From contig JAWUZG010000135.1 of NCBI GenBank assembly GCA_036785705.1, positions 3,658,001-3,722,000 of the forward strand: DNA of 64,000 nucleotides, read 5' to 3'. This document shows positions 46,741 through 59,337 of this stretch, piece by piece. Source of the DNA: Acanthornis magna (lineage: Eukaryota; Chordata; Aves; Passeriformes; Acanthizidae). Each line of letters starts with the position of its first letter. Position 1 is the stretch's first letter. Made by a program: the position numbers and the translations under genes. The notes under the pieces are model-generated. The model ran no database searches. It saw only the letters and a list, made by a program, of their open reading frames with translations, and was not told the origin of the DNA.

Positions 46741-49700
46741 TGTTCAAAGAGTTGTATGAAACAAGTGCCATTGTACAGCCTGCAGCACACTCCTTGGTTC
46801 CTGGATTCTTGTTAAGTGCTGCTGTGGTCTGATGGGAGCAGTTCAGTTTCTATCGCACTGCTGCCATTAAGCCCTTGCTCTCAAGAAAGTTTTCTCCCAC
46901 ACATAAGTGTGCAGCCTTGAGTGAATAAAGTCCCAAAGAATTGGGGTGGCACCTCTACAGCCAAATTAATTTATTTTTACCTGCTCTGGCAAGGTTGCTC
47001 TAGCAAGGTTTAACATGGTGAATACTACGTCTCATAACTGGGCTGTGTGAAAAGTAACATTCCCATCTGTTTGACTACAGCTTGAACTTTGGAAGATGGA
47101 CAGTGGTCTTGTCACATGTACGCTTTTCTTCTTCCATGGACTCTAGTGTGATTTTGTCTGGCCCTTTGTGTTAATTTATACTACACTACTCTCCCTGTTC
47201 CTGTATGTAGGTGGGAAGCCATGACTTCATGCTACCTTCACATCCAAGGGACTAATGAAACAGAACACTGCTTACTATTTTCCTGGCATAAAGGGAAAGC
47301 CTAGAATGAGCAGAAATCATAATTTAACTTGTATTAAGTTTCTACATGCATTTTTCATCACCTGAAAAAAATTGTCTTCGCAAACTAACTTTTTAATGAG
47401 AAAGCTTCTAGTGTTGCTGGTAGCAATGATTAAGTATCTAACTACCTATAGCACTTCTTGTTAGTTCATTAAAAGACTAGCCTTCCTAATTACATTTGCA
47501 TGTCTCTCCATAATTTGTACAGACCTCAATAATTAAATGGGTGATAATCCGTCAGCAGAATTGCAAAAGACCTTGATCCTTACATACGCAAACCCTCGGG
47601 CAGTATTTACAGTTTTCTAATAGTGTGTTGCCTTTCTTACTTGATTTTTAACTGAATAGAAGACACTGTTGATGATATTAGCTTCACAAATAGTCTGTTG
47701 TGCAATGGATGAAGACACTTTGGGATGGATATAGGCAATCTGTCCCCTTGCTCCCTAGTCATTGCAAAGACAGATCTCATTTCTGGTTTAGTTATTTGAA
47801 ACTGTCTGTGTCTTTATTTCACTGATAAGTCATTTTAAAAGCTGGAGTGAATGTTATTTTTTTACTCTTTGAAGGCCTGATCTCTTTGTGATGCTTGGAT
47901 GGCCAAAAGATGGTGACTTAAACACAAATTAGGTACCTGCAGCACAATTTCTAATGGTGCAGAGGTGAAGCTGGGGAATTGGTGCTCACCCTCTGAAGGT
48001 CAGAGCACAGATTGACTTGCATGACTGGAGATACTCAGCACTTATAGTGCTTATATTCATCTGTTTTCTCTTTTATTTGTTCTTCTCTTCAGGCAGCTAA
48101 AAAACTAAGCCATTCTAATTCAATTTCTTCTTAAAAAAATTTTATAATCTGGTCTTCAGCTTTAGTGTAATTTTACCTCTTCTTTCATACTTACGTGAGT
48201 TAAATGCTTTATGTCTCTATTTCATGTGGGAAATGCCTCCAAGGGCATCCACTTACATATAGCAATTTTGGTGCATCACCTCCGAATAATTCAGAGAAAA
48301 CTTATCCATCATTAGATGAAATTTTGCACTCTTATCATTGCAGTGCCCACTTTCTGATCATCTGAAAAGCTTTCAGACTCACCCATGAGTTATACAGCCA
48401 TCACTGCCCATTTTCTAGCTGAATCCCTGTGTCGACACATGCTCCTGGCTCACCAGCTCTGCTCTTAGTCTCCCCCCAGAGCAGCACAGGGTGATTATAT
48501 TTCTAACTCATTTGGCTTATCACATTTAAGACTCTACTTGAAGAGCAAGGTCTCCGCTTTACCACTGCATCATTATCTTCTGAAATATTTTTAAAATGTG
48601 CCATTTTAGCCCTATGTTATATGTTCTGTCCTCAGAACAAGGCAGCAGAACTGGAACAGGGAGAAAGGAAAATGCCTGCTGTGTTTCGAGTTAGTGTTCC
48701 TACTGGGACATATCTTTGAGGCAGGGCCATGTGGAGGTAGAGCAAATGGTGCAGGAAGGCACTTTGCTGAGTTGGAATGAAATATCACAAGCTGAAACAG
48801 TAGTTTCTGACCACCTGCCTGGACAAAGTGATTTCATCTGGGCTGCTATTGGAATTGTCCTTGTGTTGTTTGGCAACTCTTTGCAGCATCCTCTTTATAT
48901 TATTTCAGTTTGTGCAGATGTTGTGAATAAAAAGAAACTAAGAGAAAATGAGGAGTATCTTCTCTTCCAGAAAAGCTTGTTACCTATGGCAAAATCCTCC
49001 AAATCATTACTCTTTTACAAAGGGGCAGTCATATGTTGTAAATAATGAACAGTAATGATAAAACATCTGAGAAGACTTAGATAAGAACATGTATTGAAAA
49101 AATACAATTATTATGGTCTGAGAGTTTTCGCAGTGGGCAAAACCATGTACTTTATAATTTCTACGATTTAATTTTTTAATCGCATTTCTTTCAAAGTTAA
49201 TTTATTCTGATGAAGTGGGATATCTGCTGATTATTTAACATATCCATCTATTTTGTGAGCTTTAGTGTTGCCCTGAGTTTCATGTTAATTATATAGGACC
49301 ATCACTATATTTAAAAACCAGTCTTCATTAAAAAAACTAAATCGTTAATATATCAGCTGTTAGCTGTACGTAACAGAGGTCTTCTGCATCTCTCACAGGC
49401 TTTATGAATTCTTAGGCTGGCAGTCCTTTCTGCTATTTATGTGTACTGAAGCAACCATATAATTTATCTGGTTTGGAGCTCCTTTCTTCCAGCATATTCA
49501 GAGCTTACCGGTATCACTAATAGGAAAACAGAAAGAGATTCATCCCTTAATTCCTAAACATCTTGATAAATGAGCAACAGAACCTGCCAACTAGCTAATA
49601 TAACATGGTATACAGACTGTGATATTAGGTATAAGAGGTTGATTTGGCCGGAATTTTGAGTATGTCACATGACTTGTAAAGAGATGAAAATAAAAGATAT

Positions 49701-52700
49701 AAAATACATAGCCTGCCTCAGTATTTTCCCCAGCACTCACATGGAAGTGACAACAGAGCTCCTGCTCTTCACTTCAGGTGTTTTATAAACTTGCCTACCT
49801 TCTTGACTGCCACCAGTTGAAATGCTGGTGTGAGGAATTAGGATTGGATGCCTGGGTGATGAGAAAATGAAAAGGATTGCTCTTCAAATGATTCTGAGGG
49901 GATATGCAATAGAGCAGAACCCTTTTTGAAGGATTGGTTCAAAGGAAAACATAGGCTCAAAATAATGAGCTTTTAAAAACCTGTCTTACTGCTTGTGGTT
50001 CCTCACTGTGCTTCAGATATAATTCATATCAAGGTTTTAGGATTTATCATTACCTAGACTACCCTGACCTCCATCAGTGCCCCGCCTACAAATACAGATA
50101 GTCTTTGTATAAAATGCCTTCATACCCTCAAAGTTCTAGAAATTTCAGTAACATTCAATAAATAATATTAAAGGCAAAAATTTCTGGCATTACCTAAAAT
50201 TTTCCCCAATTACTATGAAGAGGAAGAAACTTGTATTTTGGCTTCCTTAATGCAGTAAGTGTTGGTTAAGTTGGATTTAGCTACTTGACTGTGTCATGAT
50301 AGATAAAGATTAGAACTGTATAAATAAAATACTAGGCACATGGTTAATATTTTTCTAACTAGAAGGCACAGCTAAAAAGTTTGGGTTTGTACATGAAACC
50401 AACTTAAATAGTCCTGAGTTTTGAAAATGCACCCATTTTCAGTTTTTTTTCTTCTTCTCCTTATTTGGTGAGGCTTCCTTTATTTTTCCAGGGATCAGCT
50501 GAGGAACACTGGTGCAATATTCTTCCCTGGCACTGGTGTCCCTTGTTCAGTGACACTGTGTGTCCCATGTGGTCATTCTCTCCAAGGGCGTTATTGTAAC
50601 AGTATATTAGAATTTTTTTCCTTCCTAAAATTAGTCTAAGGCATTTCAAATACTTGGTCTTAAGGGCACAGCTGATTCATGTGGGAGCTTTTCAAGGGAA
50701 AAATGGTCGTAATGTGCCCAAACTCTGTTTTCCTGATGTGGAGAAAGGGCACTGAAAGTATTCTATGCCTTTGAAAATGCTTTTTCTTTTGGTCCCAAAT
50801 TTACTTTGGTTTTTATTGCTTAAATATTGCCCACGAAATATTAGCCAGTTGTAGCGCTTGATTGAATTATGAGTAAGATGAGCTAAAAAACATTGTTCTT
50901 CCATGTTTCTTTGTGTCATTCAATAGCTCTGATCTGACTTCTGAAATATATTTACACATTTTTCTTGGAGTTTCATGACATCATCACATCTGTAGATTTA
51001 GGGGTCTGATGCAAATGGTGATCTGATTCTGTTAAAATGATCAGTCTGCCAAAACATGAACAACATTTTGTATTCTCTCCATCTCTTACATGACTGAATA
51101 GATTCCAGTATTTTATGTTATGGACTTTGTTTTGAATCACTCTCTTTTGTTGCATGCATGAAGTTTTTTGAAACTTTCTTCTGATATATCAGTATTGGCA
51201 ACAGCTGGTCCTCCCTTCCTTAAGCACCCAACACTTTTCACAAACTTTTTGACTCTTAAAAGAGTACTGCTTGTGGGTTTTGTAATCATTTTAGCATCAT
51301 GGTTTTTTTAGTTAAATGCCCACACAAATAGAAATTAAAGGAATCTTGGGATGATATAAAGTTATTTGGATTAATTAATCCCTATCAAAACTTCATTGAG
51401 CTATTTACATGTGTATTATAGGTCAATATAGACCTCCATTTTAATTCATGTCTTTATGTAAAAACTTCTTTACAGCCTGGATATTTGCTTCCATGTGCTT
51501 TGCCTGTGAGCTCCAATAAGTATGACTCAGAGATGTTGCTTGGACTTTCATTTTTATTTTAAGCATAAAGACTATCGTAGTTCCAACAGATTATTATTTA
51601 AAAGTTGGTTTAAAAATACTAAACAGATAAACATTTAAGAAAACTCCTTTACCATGCAGCCAAATATTTCATAAAGTATGTATAGTTTTTACTTCTACTC
51701 CTGCAGAGAATGTAAGAAATCATCCTATTTTGGTACCAGTATAATGTGTCAGAATAGTTGTGCTTTGTGGTCTAATCAAAAATATTAGCTGAAATGGGGA
51801 GGATGAGGGTCTTAATGGATTGCTATATGGACAGAAGAGATTTTTTTGTTCTTTAGTATAAAAGGAATCATCCAGTGATTCCGTTGAAAATATTTAGTTT
51901 GAACACTGATATCGAATATTGCACTGAAAGATAAACAGATGACTTCAGAATGATGGTAGCAAATGCAATTATGCTTCAACCCACAATAATCTTAAGTGAG
52001 ATATTTTATTAAATGTTAATAACTTTGGGGACTAGACTGGCTTCTTCTTAGGTCTTTCAAATAAGAGTTGTTCTGTGCAACAAGATGCCTGCAATATAAA
52101 GGTGGAATGTGTACCAAGGGGTGATTCTGAGGGCTTAAAACCATTTGAGATTTATTAGTTTTCTGGAGTTGGGTTAACATGGTTCCGTGAATAGGCACAA
52201 GGCCTGGAGAGTGGGATTAGGAAGGTTTCCAGAGGCTCTGAACTCATGTCAAGCAAACCTGTCATGCCAAGCAGCTAAGTCAACTGAATAGGGAAAAGTC
52301 TTGGAAGTGCTTTATCAATGCATAATGTTTGTAAATTTTATTCAATTAATTTACAGCTGCAGGGCTCATGAGGCTGAGATTAAAGTTTTGTAAAGTTTTG
52401 ATAAGGAAGCAGCCAAAACCAAACAAAAACATTTGATTAGCTTTGGATGTTTTTTTAACAAGTTGGCAGGGGAACAAAATTGCAAGCAAGTATTTCAGAG
52501 GAAGGTGTACCCAGTCATGGGAGCTACTGTAGTCGGCTGGATTGGTAGCAGAATGCCTGCCAGGATCCTGCATGAAGTGCCTGCAGGTATGCTTGACATT
52601 TGCTTCCCCCTCTGCCAACAGGTGCCTCGAGGAAAAGCCATGTCCCAGAGAAAAGCCTCTGGAATTTAGTGCTACCAAAAGTACTTACAAATAAACATTG

Positions 52701-54356
52701 TGCTTTAAATTCCTGTTTTTTTTAACGACAAGATTAAATAGAATTTACTTCAGACAAAACATGAGTGAGAAAGAAGATATGCCAGAAGATGCCCAAGGTG
52801 CTAGCATACGAGCTTTACAATTTATTTTTTTTTTAAATTTTAAATTATTGGGACGATCAGGCAAACACTCAACTTCTCCTAGAGTCCTTTGGATATGACT
52901 TGGCAAGATCACAGTCAGGGCTGCCACCCCCTTTCTCTGTTTATTGTGGCTGAGTTAGGAGAAATGGCGTTGCTTGTTGATATCTTACTTTTGTCCCTTA
53001 TGTAAGCCCAAGAGAGATCAGAATTCTGGAACCAAGCTTAACCTGAGCCCTCCCTCTCATATGCAACGCGTCTTGCTGAGGGAGCAGTTTCTGTTCCTTT
53101 TAGTTGTATGCATTCATTACTTCATATTTGCATTACTGAAAAGAGCAGCATTTTTGTTGTTTTCTTACATGCATTGTTAATTTTTAGACTTGGGTTCCCA
53201 TTCATCAATATTGTTTCTTAAAATAATAACTGAGTGAATTATCCAGTCAGCTTTTACACTTCCAGTGATTGTGAAATTTGTATTTTATTTGCAACCTTCT
53301 CCCAGTATAGCTACAAAGGAAAAGGAAATTCCATTAAAATCAAGTTATCACGTGGGAACCCACCTGCTTTTGCTGAAATATTTGGATTTATTTTGGGGAA
53401 ATCTAAACAAAATGCTTCAATTTCTGTCAGGTCACAATAAAAGCAAGCAATTCAGTTTGTTAAGAGCATCTTTCAAGGGAGTGAGTGGTGTAGGCTTGAT
53501 GCATTGGATTAATTTCTGAAATTACAGATGAGAATCTTCCCTGTACTGCTGCTGTTCTGGAAGAATTTGAAGGCTTTGTAAGTGTAAATTGTGCCACGCA
53601 CTATGGTTATTTGACGTTGAACTCATTGTTCATGGTTGGATGCTAAATATGTTTTGCAATGTCATTTCCATAAAAGTTTGAAAAGAAGCAAGTCTTCCTT
53701 TATTAAGTAATGTTTCCTTCATAAATCCTGCTGACATTTTAGGATTGGAGGAAAAAGTGGAGACAAGTAGCTTTCAAATTTCCTTCTATCTTAGAATAAC
53801 ACTGTGACCAAGTGCCCAGACTTTCTGGTGAGGTTTGCATGCCTTCCACTGAGTTTTTTACACTGGGGCAGCAGGTGAAAGGCATCTGGGTTTGTCCTGG
53901 GAGAGTTTATAGAAAGTCTTAAAAGGCATTTTATGAAGTTTTACTGAAATTTTAAAAATTTTTTGCATGGCCCCTACCCAAGTTCATGATTGTGAAATAT
54001 AATATAGGGATGAACATTCAATCCAGTCTACCTCTCCAATACAGAGGAGATACTAGAAGTTCATTATTTGAATGCTTTGGCATGATTTTTGGTTCTGTGT
54101 GCTATTTGCCTGGTTTCATTCTGGTTTTCCATATTTCCTTCTTCAAATGTCTCTGTGGATTGTTCTAATGTAGTTTGGAAGTTGGCAGAGCATTGTCTTA
54201 AACCTGAAAGTTTTGGTATAGTGTGACATCCATTGTTTTCCGCTGTCACTAAGAGCAAAGAAATCTTGCTGAGCTGTGAAACTGCACACTTAAAACCAAG
54301 TGCTGCATTTATGTGAAGTTAAACACATTCAATATCAAACTTTGCACAAGATTCAG

Positions 54357-54424
54357 ATTTTTCTGTCCTAACTTTGCATGAAAAAGATCATCTTTTTCTA
54401 TCTTAACTTTGCATGAAAGAAATG
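54357..54424. repeat. Tandem duplication, unit about 34 bp
   Basis: TTTTTCTGTCCTAACTTTGC plus ATGAAAAAGA is followed by TTTTTCTATCTTAACTTTGC plus ATGAAAGAAA. The two copies differ at a few positions. Confidence 0.8.
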
Positions 54425-57400
54425 AAGAAGATTTCTCTGAAGTCTGAAAATATTTGGGTTTGCATTCATTAATGTATGTGTCAGTATATAGATGACTTCT
54501 GCACTTTCAAAACAGGCTCAACTCCTCCCCCCACAGTTTCTTTAGGGTGTTTAGAATGATCATGGTTTTTATTTCACTGAAGAGACAATACATTTCTTAA
54601 AAGGTAGCCATGACATATTGACTCCTTAATCACAGCAATAATTATACATGATTTTTCCATGTATCAGGATCAGCCTGTTTATTTCTGTGTGAGAAAAATA
54701 AATTATGTTTCTATATAGGATTCTTAAATGACGATAGAAGAAAAAAGCAAAGCTCTGCTGGGAATTGCATCTATTATTAAGACTCTCAGAGCATTAAAAG
54801 CATTAGAATAATAACCTGTTACAATAAACCAATGATATAGCTAAGCCCTCTCTTCTTGAAGAGGAGAAGTCTTGATTCATCGTTCAGGTGTAAATATATG
54901 TCACAGAAGTCAGTGATTTGGTAAGATATACAGTGATTCTCTGAAATTAATAAAACTTTAAAACAAAGATATTTAAGGCAGCAAATCAGGAACTGAAATG
55001 CCAGGAGTCATGGGAAAGATGGACTTGTTCTCATAAATAGTTGGTCTGGACTTTAATGAAACCATTTTATAGCAGAAACAAAGGAATATTATATTCATTA
55101 TGATAAAGATATTATGAGATGAAAAATTTTCTATGCCTACACAGCGTACTTGCTTTCTGATAGCAGCTGTAATTTGTGTGGGTTCTATGCAGTCAGTCCA
55201 TTTTTAAGTCTGTTGCATTATTCCCTATATTACAAAATGCCCATATGTTGTTAGCTTCTACTTTAAGGGAATAAAAGTAAAAGCTGTTTCTGCAAAGTCT
55301 AGCGTAGAGACTAGGAAGGTGTTTCTGCTGTTTTAAATCAATTATATTTGTCTATAGCACTCAGCATGGCCTCAAAAATAAAAGTTGTGAGGAGAGGGAG
55401 TAGGTTTCTTCACAACTTATCCTGAGCTATGTGTCCTGGAGAATTTTAATTTAGTTGGAAGAAACTGATCACATGACTGAGGGCTCTGGGGCTCTCTGAT
55501 ATGCAGTTCCTCTCAGTCTTAGGGGCAGCAACTATTTCAGCAATAGTCTGCCTTTAAATGTTAAGGTCTGAGAGATGCACCCATGTTCAAGCAGGTACTA
55601 TCTTTGTACTGTTGCATTTATCCTTTTGTTGTACTCCCAGTTCCCTGTAGCCTCTGCACTGCTCTTAGGCACTGCTTTTGCCTGACTCTGACCCTCCTCC
55701 CCTCCAAACACCTGGGAGTATAAAAAAGCCACCATTAGATCCAGCCCACCGTTTGTGTCCGGGGTGTGTTTCTTGTCAGTGCAGCCAGGGCCACTTCCAC
55801 TGACAGCCGTGCTTGGAAGAGTTACGGACGGTCAGAAGTGTGGTCTGGCAATGGTTTATTGATAAGAAGGCAATGGGGGTGGACAATGGACACTGCTGAC
55901 ATCTTCATTTAGGCATAAGAGCTGCAAGAACATTCTTTGATAGAGGCTGATTTTGAAAACAAACTTGCTCAGTGAGGAGGTGCTTGGTGAGGCTTCCCAT
56001 ATGAGAAATGTCCATCTTTGGGGTAAACAAGAACATAACAACAAAATAAGCAGTCCAACTGCTGTTTCAGGAGACTGGTTTATTGATTACTTATGGCAAT
56101 TGATACTCTAAATGCAGTTAAATTCTGGTGGGCCAAAAGCAATATTTGAGAAAGCTGATCTTCCCACGATTGACTGACACATGACATTGAAGCCTGATCC
56201 TTGTTTCTGGTTGACTTACAGCTAAGACTTCACCTTGTTTTGTAGCTTCTGTTTAAAACACATCAAGCTTTTTAATGAGATTTCAGGAAATTACTGTGTT
56301 TTTCAGTCATCCCTTTTACTTTCTTTGGTTTTGTAACTTACTGATAATATACTCTTACAAAAAATAGCTGTCTGCAAATGGTAGATAATGTGAGGGAGAT
56401 GTAGTGGCCTGTAAACTTTCTTCTAGAGAAATTTAACTCTGAGTTCAAGGCAGTCTGATTGCCGAGAAGATAAGCTATGGTCAGTGGTGTGTTTATGAGT
56501 ACAGAGATCTTCCTGCTATGGGAGCACTTGACGAGAAACAGAGAAGGCATGTGAAGAGCTAAATATGCAGCAAGACTGTTTATATCCTCCTGACTACTTC
56601 GCTCCTCTGCCTATGCAGAGATTTCCTAATTTTCTGTCTTTATTCTTCTCCTTGATTTTATGTAGCTTAATCCAGGATTGCTTAGGGCAATTTGCTCATT
56701 ATAGTGCAAATGTTTTAGTCTCTCTCTGTTATGAAGCAAGTTCCCTTTACTAAATTATTTTCTCATGTCTGTGCGTTCTTTGCCCTGCCTCAAGTGGGGA
56801 CTAAAGGAACAGATGTACTGCATATATACTGCATATCATTTTCATGTCTGCTGCAATATTTCTGTGTTATAGTGCAGAGAAAGACAGTGTTGTAGAGTAG
56901 TAGTTTAAACTTGTCGTAGTTTATCTTGCAAAGAAGAAAACAAATATTAACAAATGCTTTATACTTGTTATTCTGTAAGTTATCCAGATTTGCTGACTTC
57001 TACCTCAGCATTTCTATTTGTATCCTAACTATCATAATATCTTTGCCTTTTTAAAAAAAATACATCCTGTCTCCCCAGTATGGAATGATTTGCAGTACTT
57101 CCTCACACATGTTAGCTAAAATCCCTGAAAGGCAGCTTGGGATAAGGGTCATCTTTTGTAGTGGCAAGAGGCTGCAGAATTTTTCAGCATTCAGTCAAAT
57201 GGAAAGGACTTTCAGTTCACTGTGGGAAAGAGAAAAGTGCACAATCTTTGGTGAATCTTCCTGTTACTAACTGATTTTGAAAATATGTTAATTAATGTGA
57301 TGAATTGTTACTCTTTCCATTTAATAGTTCAATTACAAAAGTCTGCTGAGAGCAGAGAGCAAAGCACACAGGTGTTCACCAAGCAGTGTGTGTGTGGTAG

Positions 57401-58816
57401 CTCGGCAGAGCCAGGGCTGGCCTGTGCAGGTGCCCACACTGTGCCATCTGAAGTGTGTTTGTCACAGGGATCTCACACCATGTGGAGGGTGTATGCTGTA
57501 TGTCCTGCTACTGCTGTCAGCAGCTGGATGACACTTAAAAGGCACAGTCATGGGCATGCCAGAAAGAAAGTTAGATTGGCATTCAAGAGGTTAATTAGAA
57601 TAGGAAAGAGCAATTAAAGGGACGTGATGATGTCTTCATAAAACTGTAATTGAGCGCTCTTCATTAAACGATCTCATTAAATGAGGCAGAGGATTTTTTG
57701 TTGTTGAAATTCTGAACTTGCTGTTAAGATTCTCTAATCAGCTTTCTGAAAGGGGAGTTATTACAATACCATAACTTTTGAAACCTTTCATTGTTCTCAA
57801 GATACTGCGAGGTGTGTTTTGTGTGGATGTATTTTCCTTGGCATCAAAATGGAGAACTGGAAATAATAATGTTGCTTGTGTATGAATGTCACGAGTCCAT
57901 TATTTTTATTTGCCCCACCTATGAGACAAATGAAGGTTTAGCTCCTAGTTTCAGTAATTGCATCCTTGTATTATGTATGTTGTGTGGTAATGTTGGCTGC
58001 ACATGCAGAATACAAATCAATACCTTAACAGCAAGTAACAGATGGATGGCTCCTGCGAAAGAACTTTGTTGTCCATTTATTGATCACAGTTATGTTAACA
58101 GAGACATACCATAACTACCAGTGCCAAAATAAACATCAGTTTAAACAGTGGTCCTGTGAGAACAGGATTGTTGCTGGTTTACTTGGTGAGAGCAGTCTTG
58201 TCAACTGCTCGACTGATTCTTAAATTCTCTGAACTTAAACAAAGAGCAGGAATGTTTCAGAGAGATGTTTGTGTTGTATAAAATACCTTAAATATTGTGA
58301 AGAATTAAAGCATTTAAATCACAACAAATAAAACCTCCTATGGAAAAATATTAAGTAAAAAGAGGCACAGTGAAATGCTGCTGATTTAAAACCAACCAAA
58401 AAAGAAGTAATCGTTTTACCTAATATGATGCTGTTCATATTCCTGCTGTGTATCATTGGCTCAATGATTTCTGTTGGTTTTCTTTTCTACCTCTGGATAT
58501 AAGACCCACAGAACTGCAGGGGCACATGGAGAAAGGACAGCAAAACTCAGTCTGCATCAAATATTTCTGTTGTAGAAAGTAAGCAAAATGAAAGCAGATG
58601 GAAAAGCTTCATATCACTCTAAGTCCCTTACCATGACCCTCGATACTGTGTGCTGCAGCGGTAAACGCCCACACAGTGATTCGGTTACTAATTATTTTTG
58701 AAGTTATTGATGTCCTTCCAAAATCTTCTAAAGTGATTTACATGTGTGAGTGTGTGACATACATTTCATGGATATGTTTGTGCTCTTGTTTTGTCTCGCT
58801 CTGTGTTTTGCACTGT

Positions 58817-58849
58817 GGCCCCAGCTCTGTGACGGCCCCAGCTCTGTGA
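58817..58849. repeat. 17-bp tandem duplication
   Basis: GGCCCCAGCTCTGTGA occurs at 58817-58832 and again, exact, at 58834-58849, separated by one C. A recent replication-slippage product. Confidence 0.88.
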
Positions 58850-59316
58850 TTGCCCAGTGTCAGTTATCTTCTTGCCTCCTCTTGGCACAAAAACAACTTG
58901 TTCCCTTTTAGAGGAAGCCCTGGCTACTGAACACAGATATATTGACATCTTTTCCACATATCCACCAGGGCCTGCTTTCTACAGAGCAATGTAAATATAA
59001 CCAACCTGGAACAGCATGAATGCAAGCCAATATATGTCATTTGCTGCCAATTTTTCTTCTATATTGCAAAAGCAGTTTAGAGGCATCCACAACATACCCT
59101 TACTGTAAACAGCATTGCTCTGATTAGTCATAGTAATAAAAGTCCATTTTTCTTAAATGGCATTTCAGTGAAGTACTAATTAATTCCAAGGATTTGGGAA
59201 TTCACATTGTGTAGCTTGTGTTTTCTATTACCAACATATGTAATTTATTGTAAAAGAAAAAAAATACATGAGGGGAAGAAGAGAAAGACATATAACATTT
59301 TAAAAGTGACAGGGAA

Positions 59317-59337
59317 GGTAGTAGGTAGTAGGTAGTA
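59317..59337. repeat. GGTAGTA heptamer repeat, three copies
   Basis: Three exact tandem GGTAGTA units; short minisatellite. Confidence 0.88.

Noticed and set aside
48716..49045. 109-codon plus-strand frame with a hydrophobic stretch
   Set aside because: No signal peptide, family motif or supporting splice sites; the length is unremarkable for a 64-kb window.
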